Below are positions 11,175 to 21,960 of a DNA stretch of 64,000 nucleotides, piece after piece. A program made the translations under genes and the position numbers. Within the stretch, counting starts at the first letter, position 1. Each line of letters opens with the position of its first letter. Origin of the DNA: Lithobates sylvaticus (lineage: Eukaryota > Chordata > Amphibia > Anura > Ranidae); assembly GCA_028564925.1 (NCBI GenBank), contig CM053029.1:33851026-33915025 (forward strand). Reading direction: 5' to 3'. A model generated the notes under the pieces. That model made no database searches. It saw only the letters and a list, made by a program, of their open reading frames with translations, and was not told where the DNA came from.

Positions 11175-11416
11175 AGTGTGCGCTATACATGGAAATGCAG
11201 TTTTTCCCTCAGAACAGTAATGGGGTTCTGAGGGTTAATTGTACTTTGGCATCAGTTTGGCTGGGCTGTACTAGGGTTCTGCCTGGTCATGGGTGCAGTG
11301 AGGTACCCAATGACAGGCCTAGAACCAGGCCTGGTTGGACGTCTTAGGTATCAATCTTTCCCCGGAGCGAATTAGTGGGTGCGCCTGGACCCACTGTGTA
11401 GTCTGGGGAAGGGTAC
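11175..11416. other. Unassigned sequence before the piggyBac MITE
   Basis: About 240 bases without an open frame of note. Together with 12582-13447 and 22829-23305 it may be one older element into which the piggyBac MITE and hAT-A1 inserted; the join points fit, but no family-specific motif was seen. Confidence 0.3.
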
Positions 11417-12581
11417 TTAACCACTTGCCGACCAAGCACGTCATATGACGTCCTTGAATTTGAGTGGTGATATCTGAATGATGCGTGCAGCTATTGGCAT
11501 CATTCAGATATCATTCTTTCCGGCCGGCGATTCTGTGCACCATAAGAACGATCATAGCGGCAGTTCCGCCGCCTGATCGTTCTTATAGGCAGCGGGAGGG
11601 GACGTCCCCCCCCCTCCCGCCGCCATCCGGTGCTTCTCCGGGCTCTCCCGTGCCATCGGGGGCCCGGAGAAAGAATCGCTCGCCGCCGGATGACGAGCAT
11701 AGAGATTTCCAGTCATCTCTATGACCGTCGGAGGCCCGGGCGCGACGTTATGATGTCACGCCCGGTACCCGGAAGTAAACAAAGCCGCGATCGCGGCTGT
11801 CAGCATGAGATCGGTAAAAAATTTTTTACCGATCTCATGCTTTCCAGCCTGGAGGAGAGATGTGGGGTCTTATTGACCCCACATCTCTCCATAAAGAGGA
11901 CCTGTCACATACATTCTTATTACAAGGGATGTTTACATTACATTACATTTGTTTTTTAAAAAGTGTAAAATAAAAAAAATTAAGTAAAATAAAAATAAAT
12001 AAATAAAAAAAAAAAAAAATTAAAACGCCCCTGTCCCCTGTAGCTCGCGATCAGAAGCTAACGCACACGCAAGTCCCGCCCGCATATGTAAACGCCGCTC
12101 AAACCACACATGTGAGGTATCGCCGCGTGCGTTAGAGCGCGTGCAACAATTCTAGCACTAAACCTCCTCTGTAACTCTAAACTGGTAACCAGTAAAAAAT
12201 ATTAAAGCGTCGCCTATGGAGATTATTAAGTACCGAAGTTTGGCGCCATTCCACGGTTGTGCGCAATTTTAAAGCTTGACATGTTCGGTATCTATTTACT
12301 CGGCGTAACATCATCTTTCATATTATATAAAAAAATCGGGCTAACTTTACTGTTTTGTTATTTTTTAATTCATGAACCGTTTTTTTTTCCAAAAAAAGGC
12401 GTTTGAAAAAATGATTGCGCAAATACCGTGTGAGATAAAAAGTTGCAATGACCGCCATTTTATTCCCTAGGGTGTCTGCTAAAAAAAAGGTTTGGGGGTT
12501 CTGAGTAATTTTCTAGCAAAAAAATTATGATGTTTACATGAAGGAAAATAGGCCAAAATAGGCCGGTAAGCAAGTAGTTAA
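11417..12581. mobile_element. piggyBac-like MITE 1
   Basis: Begins TTAACCACTTGCCGACC and ends GGTAAGCAAGTAGTTAA, so both ends carry the TTAA target site and inverted CCACTT-type termini typical of piggyBac elements. The interior is GC-rich (11520-11780) then AT-rich, with a hairpin at TATCTGAATGAT/ATCATTCAGATA (11471-11512). It has no transposase. Related copies: 33241-34248 and 41568-42787. Confidence 0.85.
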
Positions 12582-13447
12582 GGTGCTGCAGTCACGTGTT
12601 CGGGGTTCGGCCGCAGTCCTGTTTCCTGGTTCTGGAGCTGGGTAGCCCCGCGAGGGGTCCTGGGCCTGGGAGTGCTTGCCTTCCCGAAAACATGGTCAGT
12701 TTGACTAGCCCTATAGACCCGCATGGTCTGGTGTGGGGATTGGTCTGGTGTGGGGATCGGTCTGTTCCCGAGTCTCGGAGCCGGTTAGCCCGAGGCCCGG
12801 TAACTGAAGGAGGATTCAAGGCGTCCCGGTGTGCTCTCGGTATTGGAGGGGCACCACAGCTTATACAAGTGACCGGGGGAGGACTCTTCGGAGGAGGGCC
12901 ATTAAGCTGGCATCTCAGGAAGATAACAACAAAGCCTGGGGAATGCCCAGGAAAAAAACAAGCCTACTTACCACCAGCTTGCAGACAACCAAATTAACCT
13001 GTCTAACAGTATGCGTTAAAAACAGGGGTTTAGTCCGCACGCATTTGCAAACGCATGCGTAAGCCACAGAACCTCGTCAAGGCACCCTGATATCTGTGGT
13101 CTTAACACTAAACTAAGAGTTTCCCCACAGTGGAGGCACATACATTCTAATGGGTAGATGAGGGCTGGTGGACTGAAGGGGAGCCACCCCTTCTTAAAGG
13201 TACAGGAGCACACCAAACCCCCAGCAGATTGCACAATGGCTGCAAAGGTGTTGGTGCGTTGCTGGACCAATACAAACACTATGTGATAACAAAAACTCGC
13301 CACCTCCCCCATCTACAGCTGGCTATCGCAGTAAGAGGCATTGGAAGGCTAAAGCAGATAACAACAATGCCTGGGGAATGCCCAGGAAAAAAACAAGCCT
13401 ACTTACCACCAGCTTGCATCTCAGGAAGAGCCTGGAAGCTGAGTTGT
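12582..13447. other. Unassigned sequence, possible LTR-element remnant
   Basis: GC-rich sequence with open frames of up to 133 codons that show no recognisable domain. It is broken off by hAT-A1 and probably continues at 22829. It could be a fossil of a retroelement; no domain supports this directly. Confidence 0.3.
12921..13418. repeat. Pair of 63-bp direct repeats
   Basis: 12921-12983 and 13356-13418 are identical except for one base and lie 435 bp apart. Each holds GGAATGCCCAGG and CTACTTACCACCAG; on the minus strand the latter reads CTGGTGGTAAGTAG, a strong splice-donor-like sequence. Confidence 0.85.
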
Positions 13448-13465
13448 ATGGACACTAGGGATGGG

Positions 13466-13507
13466 CCCGGTGCTCGATGCGAACCCATGTTCGCATCGAG
13501 CACCGGG
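13466..13507. repeat. Subterminal 19-bp perfect hairpin of hAT-A1
   Basis: CCCGGTGCTCGATGCGAAC pairs perfectly with GTTCGCATCGAGCACCGGG around the loop CCAT, ten bases inside the 5' end. Elements A2 (44197 on) and C (40003-40030) carry hairpins in the same place with other stem sequences. Confidence 0.9.
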
Positions 13508-13627
13508 TGTTCGCTCGCTCGGCGAGCCCAGAACTATTTTGGCCGCTCGCATCACGTTCGTGTGATGCGAGCGGCCCCGCAATGCATTGCGGCCGGCGCG
13601 GCCGGCGCAGTGCATTGCTGGCTGATG

Positions 13628-13768
13628 ATTGGCCAAGCATGCACTGTGACCCCGCATGCTTGGCCAATCACAGCGCTGGAAACTCGAAGAGCCATAATTG
13701 GCTACAGGCAGGACGCCTGTAGCCAATTACAGCTCAGGGGCTTTAGTACACGCCCCCTCTTATAAAAG
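13628..13768 (+). promoter_or_regulatory. Putative hAT-A1 promoter: paired CCAAT palindromes and TATA box
   Basis: Two perfect 15-bp inverted repeats stand side by side. ATTGGCCAAGCATGC/GCATGCTTGGCCAAT has arms at 13628-13642 and 13654-13668; TAATTGGCTACAGGC/GCCTGTAGCCAATTA has arms at 13695-13709 and 13715-13729. Each arm carries a CCAAT box, giving four boxes in two opposed pairs. A TATAAAAG box follows at 13761. This is the layout of an NF-Y-type core promoter; transcription would run into the tandem array and on to the transposase gene. Function is inferred. Confidence 0.65.
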
Positions 13769-13917
13769 GCCGCCACGCCGTCTGCGCCGGTCACATGCTG
13801 TTCCGGCGTAGATAGAGCAGGATCGTTCTGTGTCACTCTGCTGGATTTAGTTAGAGAGATTTACTTAGAGAGATTGAGTTAGATAGATTCATTTAGAAAG
13901 ATTGATTTAGAAAGAGG

Positions 13918-16900
13918 GGCTTGTAGTGTGTTCGTGGCAGGCAGGCACTGGCAGCAAACAGAGCTCCTATATTTTGTTCCCAGAAGCACCTATAGGACTT
14001 GTAGTGTGTTCGTGGCAGGCAGACAGAGCTCCTATATTTTGTTCCCAGAAGCACCTATAGGACTTGTAGTGTGTTTGTGGCAGGCAGGCAGAGCTCCTAT
14101 ATTTTGTTCCCAGAAGCACCTATAGGACTTGTAGTGTGTTCGTGGCAGGCAGGCAGAGCTCCTATATTTTGTTCCCAGAAGCACCTATAGGACTTGTAGT
14201 GTGTTTGTGGCAGGCAGGCAGGCAGAGCTCCTATATTTTGTTCCCAGAAGCACCTATAGGACTTGTAGTGTGTTCGTGGCAGGCAGGCAGAGCTCCTATA
14301 TTTTGTTCCCAGAAGCACCTATAGGACTTGTAGTGTGTTCGTGGCAGGCAGGCAGAGCTCCTATATTTTGTTCCCAGAAGCACCTATAGGACTTGAAGTG
14401 TGTTAGTCCCATCAAACAGAGCTATATTTTCTTCCCAGAAGCACCTATAGGACTTGAAGTGTGTTAGTCCCATCACACAGAGATCATATATTTTGTTCCC
14501 AGAGGCACCTATAGGACTTGAAGTGTGTTAGTCCCATCACACAGACCTATATTTTCTTCCCAGAAGCACCCATAGGACTTGAAGTGTGTTAGTCCCATCA
14601 CACAGAGATCATATATTTTGTTCCCAGAAGCACCTATAGGACTTGAAGTGTGTTAGTCCCATCACACAGACCTATATTTTCTTCCCAGAAGCACCTATAG
14701 GACTTGAAGTGTGTTAGTCCCATCACACAGAGATCATATATTTTGTTCCCAGAGGCACCTATAGGACTTGAAGTGTGTTAGTCCCATCACACAGACCTAT
14801 ATTTTCTTCCCAGAAGCACCTATAGGACTTGAAGTGTGTTAGTCCCATCACACAGAGATCATATATTTTGTTCCCAGAAGCACCTATAGGACTTGAAGTG
14901 TGTTAGTCCCATCACACAGACCTATATTTTCTTCCCAGAAGCACCTATAGGACTTGAAGTGTGTTAGTCCCATCACACAGACCTATATTTTCTTCCCAGA
15001 AGCACCTATAGGACTTGAAGTGTGTTAGTCCCATCACACAGAGATCATATATTTTGTTCCCAGAAGCACCTATAGGACTTGAAGTGTGTTAGTCCCATCA
15101 CACAGACCTACATTTTCTTCCCAGAAGCACCTATAGGACTTATAGTGTGTTAGTCCCATCACACAGAGGTCATATATTTTGTTCCCAGAAGCACCTATAG
15201 GACTTGAAGTGTGTTAGTCCCATCACACAGACCTATATTTTCTTCCCAGAAGCACCCATAGGACTTGAAGTGTGTTAGTACCATCACACAGAGATCTTAT
15301 ATTTTGTTCCCCGAAGCACCTATAGGACTTGAAGTGTGTTAGTCCCATCACACAGACCTATATTTTCTTCCCAGAAGCACCTATAGGACTTGAAGTGTGT
15401 TAGTCCCATCACACAGAGATCATATATTTTGTTCCCAGAGGCACCTATAGGACTTGAAGTGTGTTAGTCCCATCACACAGAGATCATATATTTTGTTCCC
15501 AGAAGCACCTATAGGACTTGAAGTGTGTTAGTCCCATCACACAGACCTATATTTTCTTCCCAGAAGCACCCATAGGACTTGAAGTGTGTTAGTCCCATCA
15601 CACAGAGATCATATATTTTGTTCCCAGAAGCACCTATAGGACTTGAAGTGTGTTAGTCCCATCACACAGACCTATATTTTCTTCCCAGAAGCACCCATAG
15701 GACTTGAAGTGTGTTAGTCCCATCACACAGACCTATATTTTCTTCCCAGAAGCACCTATAGGACTTGAAGTGTGTTAGTCCCATCACACAGAGACCCTAT
15801 ATTTTGTTCCCAGAAGCACCTATAGGACTTGAAGTGTGTTAGTCCCATCACACAGACCTATATTTTCTTCCCAGAAGCACCCATAGGACTTGAAGTGTGT
15901 TAGTCCCATCACACAGAGATCATATATTTTGTTCCCAGAGGCACCTATAGGACTTGAAGTGTGTTAGTCCCATCACACAGAGATCATATATTTTGTTCCC
16001 AGAAGCACCTATAGGACTTGAAGTGTGTTAGTCCCATTACACAGACCTATATTTTGTTCCCAGAAGCACCTATAGGACTTGAAGTGTGTTAGTCCCATCA
16101 CACAGAGATCCTATATTTTGTTCCCAGAAGCACCTATAGGACTTGAAGTGTGTTAGTCCCATCACACAGACCTATATTTTCTTCCCAGAAGCACCCATAG
16201 GACTTGAAGTGTGTTAGTCCCATCACACAGAGATCATATATTTTGTTCCCAGAGGCACCTATAGGACTTGAAGTGTGTTAGTCCCATCACACAGAGATCA
16301 TATATTTTGTTCCCAGAAGCACCTATAGGACTTGAAGTGTGTTAGTCCCATTACACAGACCTATATTTTCTTCCCAGAAGCACCTATAGGACTTGAAGTG
16401 TGTTAGTCCCATCACACAGAGATCCTATATTTTGTTCCCAGAAGCACCTATAGGACTTGAAGTGTGTTAGTCCCATCACACAGACCTATATTTTCTTCCC
16501 AGAAGCACCCATAGGACTTGAAGTGTGTTAGTCCCATCACACAGAGATCATATATTTTGTTCCCAGAAGCACCTATAGGACTTGAAGTGTGTTAGTCCCA
16601 TCACACAGACCTATATTTTCTTCCCAGAAGCACCTATAGGACTTGAAGTGTGTTAGTCCCATCACACAGAGATCATATATTTTGTTCCCAGAGGCACCTA
16701 TAGGACTTGAAGTGTGTTAGTCCCATCACACAGAGATCATATATTTTCTTCCCAGAAGCACCTATAGGACTTGAAGTGTGTTAGTCCCATCACACAGAGA
16801 TCATATATTTTGTTCCCAGAAGCACCTATAGGACTTGAAGTGTGTTAGTCCCATCACACAGACCTATATTTTCTTCCCAGAAGCACCCATAGGACTTGAA

Positions 16901-17911
16901 GTGTGTTAGTACCATCACACAGAGATCTTATATTTTGTTCCCCGAAGCACCTATAGGACTTGAAGTGTGTTAGTCCCATCACACAGACCTATATTTTTCT
17001 TCCCAGAAGCACCTATAGGACTTGAAGTGTGTTAGTCCCATCACACAGAGATCATATATTTTGTTCCCAGAAGCACCTATAGGACTTGAAGTGTGTTAGT
17101 CCCATCACACAGAGATCCTATATTTTGTTCCAAGAAGCACCTATAGGACTTGAAGTGTGTTAGTCCCATCACACAGAGCTATATTTTTTTCCCAGAAGCA
17201 CCTATAGGACTTGAAGTGTGTTAGTCCCATCACACAGAGCTATATTTTGTTCCCAGAAGCACCTATAGGACTTGAAGTGTGTTAGTCCCATCACACAGAG
17301 ATCCTCTATTTTCTTTGCAGAAGCACCCATAGGACTTCTAGTGTGTTAGTGGCATCACACAGAGCTCCTATATATTGTTCTCAGCAGCACCCACAGGACT
17401 TCTAGTGTGTTAGTGGCATCACACAGAGCTCCTATATTTTCTTTGCAGAAGCACCCATAGGACTTCTAGTGTGTTAGTGGCATCACACAGAGCTCCTATA
17501 TATTCTTCTCAGCAGCACCCACAGGACTTCTAGTGTGTTAGTGGCATCACACAGAGCTCCTATATTTTCTTTGCAGAAGCACCCATAGGACTTCTAGTGT
17601 GTTAGTGGCATCACACAGAGCTCCTATATATTCTTATCAGCAGCACCCACAGGACTTCTAGTGTGTTAGTGGCATCACACAGAGCTCCTATATTTTCTTT
17701 GCAGAAGCACCCATAGGACTTCTAGTGTGTTAGTGGCATCACACAGAGCTCCTATATATTCTTCTCAGCAGCACCCACAGGACTTCTAGTGTGTTAGTGG
17801 CATCACACAGAGCTCCTATATTTTCTTTGCAGAAGCACCCATAGGACTTCTAGTGTGTTAGTGGCATCACACAGAGCTCCTATATATTCTTCTCAGCAGC
17901 ACCCACAGGAC
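13918..17911 (+). repeat. hAT-A1 leader array, ~63 units of 61-65 bp
   Basis: Three zones. In 13918-14400, about seven ~65-bp units carry GGCAGGCAGGCAGAGCTCC. In 14400-17320, 64-bp (AGAGATCATATATTTTG) and 61-bp (AGACCTATATTTTCTTC) units mostly alternate. In 17320-17911, 64-bp units carry GTGGCATCACACAGAGCTCC. Nearly every unit contains a pyrimidine run and AG before AAGCACC or CAGCACC (TTTTCTTCCCAG, TTTTCTTTGCAG, ATTCTTCTCAG), which looks like a splice acceptor. The last unit ends about 11 bases before the transposase ATG, so the array is the leader or leader intron of that gene. Confidence 0.93.
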
Positions 17912-17922
17912 TACCGACTACA

Positions 17923-20900
17923 ATGGCTGGAAGACCGCCAAGGGGAGGCAGAGCGTGCAGAGCCAAGAACACAGGGCAGGCAGGCTCTGTTTCTAGTGGA
18001 CGTGGCCGTGGCCGTGGACGTGGTCGTGCATCGTCATCAGCACGTGGCCATGGGACACGCGCGTCTTTGTTTTCGGCAGCTGGACATGTGGAGCCGCATC
18101 ATGCTGAAGGCTTGGTAGAATGGATGACCAAGCCCTCCTCATCCTCCTCATCCTCTCTCACCCAGGCTCAGGGTACTGGCAGAGCAGCTGCCAACGCGTA
18201 CTCAATGGCATCATCAGCCACCCCTTCCCTAGACCCACCATGTCCTCCTGAGGAGTCCCCCGAACTCTTTGAGCACAGTGTTGGGTACATGCTCCAGGAG
18301 GATGCCCAACGATTCGAAGGCTCAGATGATGATACCCAGCTTGAGGAATCTGGCAGTACTGTTCCACCAGCTGCAGCTTACTGCCAGGTTTGCTCTAGTG
18401 GTGAAGAGGGAGGGGATGATGAGGTCACTGACTCCACGTGGGTGCCTGAAGGGAGAGAGGATGAGGAGGAGGACGAGGAGGAGGAGGATGCGGCGTCACA
18501 TGTCCAACGAGGCAGGATGCCCCCTGGAGGCCAGGTAGAGGCCAGCACAGCAACTGTGCAACACCGCAGAGCTCCGCCTGTGCAGGGCGCTGCCTCTGCA
18601 CGTTATCAGAAAAGTTCTTTGGTGTGGGCCTTTTTTGAGACGAGTGCATCAGATCGCACCACTGCTATTTGCAATATTTGTCTCAAGCGTATCTCGCGTG
18701 GCCAAAACATCAGCCGCTTGGGCACCACAAGCATGACCAGACATATGTCGATCTGCCATGCAGCTCGTTGGCAGGCACACATAAAAGACCCACACCAAAG
18801 AACTAAGCGGACCTCTCCTTGCTCCTCATCAGCTGGGATCTCCATCCCCACTACACCTTCAGTGCTCTCTGAAAGCTGCTCTGAGAGGACTGAAGGTGTA
18901 GAATTAGGTGTGTCACAACCAAGTACTTGCAGTACACCGACGTCCGATTGCAGCAGGCAAATTTCCCTGCCCCAGCTGCTGGACCGTAGAAAGAAGTACA
19001 CTCCCAGCCATCCACATGCCCAGCGGTTGAATGCTAGCTTGGCTAAATTGCTAGCACTTCAGCTGCTGCCTTTTCAGTTGGTAGACTCGGCCCCCTTCCG
19101 TGAGTTTGTTCAATGTGCGGTTCCTCAGTGGCAGGTTCCCAAACGCCACTTTTTCTCACGGAAGGCGATTCCGTCTCTCTACCGGCATGTGGAAGGCAAT
19201 GTCCATGCCTCGCTGGACAGGGCGGTCAGCGGTAAGGTGCATATTACCGCTGACTCATGGTCCAGCAGGCATGGACAGGGACGGTACCTTTCTTTCACGG
19301 CCCATTGGGTCACTCTATTGGCAGCTGGGAGGGATGCAGGACAAGGTGCAGTAGTGTTGGAGGTTGTTCCGCCACCACGCCTCCAAAACGCTACTACTGC
19401 TACTGGTTGTGACACACCTCTCTCCTCCACCCCCTCCTCTTCTTCTTCCTCCAGTGCTCTGTCCTTGGAACCAGCGGTGCTCCGTAGGCGTACAAGGGGC
19501 TACGCAAGTACGCAGGCAAAAAGATGCCATGCCGTGCTTGCGCTGGTGTGTTTGGGGGACAGGAGCCACACTGGGCCAGAGGTTCTGGCAGCTCTGCAGG
19601 GGCAGGCCGAGAGGTGGTTGACGCCACGTCAGCTTAAGCCAGGAATGGTCGTTTCTGACAATGGCACCAACCTCCTCTCCGCCCTGCGACAGGGGCAGCT
19701 CACCCATGTGCCCTGCATGGCTCACGTCCTCAACCTGGTGGTGCAGCGGTTCTTGGGCAGGTTCCCAGGCTTACAGGATGTCCTGAGGCAGGCCAGGAAA
19801 GTCTGTGTGCATTTCCGCCGATCTTATAATGCCAGTGCTCGGCTGACTGAGCTGCAAAAGGAGCTGAACCTGCCCAAGAACCGCCTAATATGTGACATGC
19901 CCACCAGGTGGAACTCAACGTTGGCCATGCTGCAGCGACTGCACACGCAGCAGAGGGCCATCAATGAGTACCTTTGCGACTACGGCACCAGGACAGGGTC
20001 AGGGGAGCTTGGTTTTTTTTCCCCACGTCAGTGGAGCATGATCAGGGATGCATGCACTGTCCTCTCACCATTTGAGGAGGCCACGAGGATGGTGAGCAGT
20101 GACAGTGCATGCATCAGTGACACTGTCCCTCTTGTCCACCTGTTGGAGCATACGCTGCGTGGGATAATGGACAGGGCACTTGAGGCAGAACAGAGGCAGG
20201 AAGAGGAGGACTTCCTTGCCTCTCAAGGCCCCCTTTATCCGGACAGTGTTCCTTCTGTCCCACCCATTACACAGGAAGAGGATGAGGAGGAGGAGGAGGA
20301 GGAGGAGGAGGAGGATTGTGTGAGCATGGAGGTGGAGCCTGGCACTCAGCATCAGCAGCAGCAGTCTTTTAGGGATGATGTACAGTCCCAACAAACCAGT
20401 GGACTTGTACGTGGCTGGGAGGAGGTGGCTGGTGATCATGTCATCCTCAGTGACCCAGAAGACTCCGGACCGAATGCCTCAGCTAACCTACGCTGCATGG
20501 CCTCCCTGATCCTGCAAAGCCTGCGGAAGGATCGTGTTCTTCGGATCAAGGAGAGGGACCATTACTGGCTGGCCACTCTCCTTGATCCGCGGTACAAGGG
20601 TAAGGTTGCGGACCTTATCTTGCCGTCGCAGAGGGAGCAGAGGATGAGACATCTCAGGGAGGCCTTGCAGAAAGGTCTGTGCAACGCGTTCCCAGAAACT
20701 GGGAGGTTACAAACTCCTGGTCCTGGGCGACGAGTTGCTGAGGCTTCGGTCAGTAGCAGAAGGAGCGGTGGGGAAGGTGGACGTCTGACCGATGCGTTCA
20801 GACAATTTTTTAGTCCGCAGCCCCAAGGTATGATCGGTTCCAGCAACCATCGCCAGCGTCTGATATACATGGTGCAGGAATACCTTGGGGCAAGGTCAGA

Positions 20901-21171
20901 CTTGGACACCTTTCCCACCGAAAATCCTCTGGCTTACTGGGTCCTGAGGATGGATCACTGGCCAGAGCTTGCACAGTATGCAATTGAGCTACTGGCCTGT
21001 CCTGCCTCCAGCGTTCTTTCCGAACGCACATTCAGTGCTGCTGGAGGATTTGTCACCGATCATAGGGTGCGCCTGTCCACCGCCTCGGTTGATCGACTGA
21101 CCTTCATCAAAATGAATCAGTCTTGGATCACCACCAGCTACCAGGCACCTGAGGCGGATATAACCAAATAA
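17923..21171 (+). CDS. BED-type hAT transposase, intact 1082 codons
   Basis: The enzyme would cut out and reinsert hAT-A1 and relatives with the same ends. Start at 17923, just after the leader array, with a good context (A at -3, G at +4). An RG-rich tract (residues 26-35) and an acidic stretch (about 176-192) precede a BED zinc finger with C250, C253, H274 and H279. The RNase H-like core follows: D444 in ADSWS, D579 in VSDNGTN, C598 and H601 in CMAH, and W663 in TRWNST. A poly-Glu tract is near 785-800. The C-terminal dimerisation region holds ACPASSVLSERTFSAAGG with E1034, the expected third catalytic acid. By position these correspond to the D/D/E triad known from Hermes. No stop or frame change is present. 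Length is somewhat greater than most hAT transposases because of the long N-terminus. Confidence 0.95.
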   Translation: MAGRPPRGGRACRAKNTGQAGSVSSGRGRGRGRGRASSSARGHGTRASLFSAAGHVEPHHAEGLVEWMTKPSSSSSSSLTQAQGTGRAAANAYSMASSATPSLDPPCPPEESPELFEHSVGYMLQEDAQRFEGSDDDTQLEESGSTVPPAAAYCQVCSSGEEGGDDEVTDSTWVPEGREDEEEDEEEEDAASHVQRGRMPPGGQVEASTATVQHRRAPPVQGAASARYQKSSLVWAFFETSASDRTTAICNICLKRISRGQNISRLGTTSMTRHMSICHAARWQAHIKDPHQRTKRTSPCSSSAGISIPTTPSVLSESCSERTEGVELGVSQPSTCSTPTSDCSRQISLPQLLDRRKKYTPSHPHAQRLNASLAKLLALQLLPFQLVDSAPFREFVQCAVPQWQVPKRHFFSRKAIPSLYRHVEGNVHASLDRAVSGKVHITADSWSSRHGQGRYLSFTAHWVTLLAAGRDAGQGAVVLEVVPPPRLQNATTATGCDTPLSSTPSSSSSSSALSLEPAVLRRRTRGYASTQAKRCHAVLALVCLGDRSHTGPEVLAALQGQAERWLTPRQLKPGMVVSDNGTNLLSALRQGQLTHVPCMAHVLNLVVQRFLGRFPGLQDVLRQARKVCVHFRRSYNASARLTELQKELNLPKNRLICDMPTRWNSTLAMLQRLHTQQRAINEYLCDYGTRTGSGELGFFSPRQWSMIRDACTVLSPFEEATRMVSSDSACISDTVPLVHLLEHTLRGIMDRALEAEQRQEEEDFLASQGPLYPDSVPSVPPITQEEDEEEEEEEEEEDCVSMEVEPGTQHQQQQSFRDDVQSQQTSGLVRGWEEVAGDHVILSDPEDSGPNASANLRCMASLILQSLRKDRVLRIKERDHYWLATLLDPRYKGKVADLILPSQREQRMRHLREALQKGLCNAFPETGRLQTPGPGRRVAEASVSSRRSGGEGGRLTDAFRQFFSPQPQGMIGSSNHRQRLIYMVQEYLGARSDLDTFPTENPLAYWVLRMDHWPELAQYAIELLACPASSVLSERTFSAAGGFVTDHRVRLSTASVDRLTFIKMNQSWITTSYQAPEADITK

Positions 21172-21278
21172 TTTATAATGTCACATCCCTTCAAGACTGC
21201 CTATGCTGATGCTGAGTGACTGTCCTCTTATGTTCACTGACTATCCTCTTCCTCCTCCTCAATGATCCATGCCACCAC

Positions 21279-21960
21279 ACCAGTGCCTAAGGCACAATTT
21301 TTCAGCCCCTGTTTAACAGGGGCGTGTACTTACAATTTTTTAAAAAAATGCTTCGCAACACGTGTGACTGCTGTGCTCCAAGTACAGTATCTGTGAGGGG
21401 TTGCAGTGTTGTGGCACCAGCACCAGTGCCTAAGGCACAATTTTTCAGCCCCTGTTTAACAGGGGCGTGTACTTACAATTTTTTAAAAAAATGCTTCGCA
21501 ACACGTGTGACTGCTGTGCTCCAAGTACAGTATCTGTGAGGGGTTGCAGTGTTGTGGCACCAGCACCAGTGCCTAAGGCACAATTTTTCAGCCCCTGTTT
21601 AACAGGGGCGGGTAATTACAAATCTTGATCTAATAGTTCACAGCAGGGCCCATTCCTGCGCCCACCAAGAGTAACTATGACGGCCTACAGTCTTGTGGCA
21701 ACACCGTCCACCACCACCGCCAAAGGCCCAATTTTTCTGCCCTGTTCATCAGGTGCTTGCAATTACAAATCTTGATCTAATAACTCACAGCAGGGCCCAT
21801 TCCTGCGCCCACCAAGAGTAACTGTGAGAGCTTACAGTCTTGTGGCAACACCGTCCACCACCACCGCCAAAGGCCCAATTTTTCTGCCCTGTTCATCAGG
21901 TGCTTGCAATTACAAATCTTGATCTAATAACTCACAGCAGGGCCCATTCCTGTGCCCACC
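21279..21960 (+). repeat. Tandem repeats in the hAT-A1 3' region
   Basis: A 143-bp unit (starts CAGTGCCTAAGGCACAATTT at 21281, 21424 and 21567) is present about 2.3 times. It is followed by about 2.3 copies of a ~147-bp unit beginning AATTACAAATCTTGATC (from about 21614). Both units contain AATTTTTC and palindromic GCCCCTGTTTAACAGGGGC or similar. They sit between the transposase stop and the 3' end of the element. Confidence 0.9.

Noticed and set aside
11485-11959. Open frames inside the first piggyBac-like MITE
   Set aside because: They are GC-rich, overlap on both strands and are absent as coding units in the other two copies.
13918-17911. CRISPR-like array
   Set aside because: The units are head-to-tail tandem repeats with no unique spacers, in a eukaryotic transposon leader.
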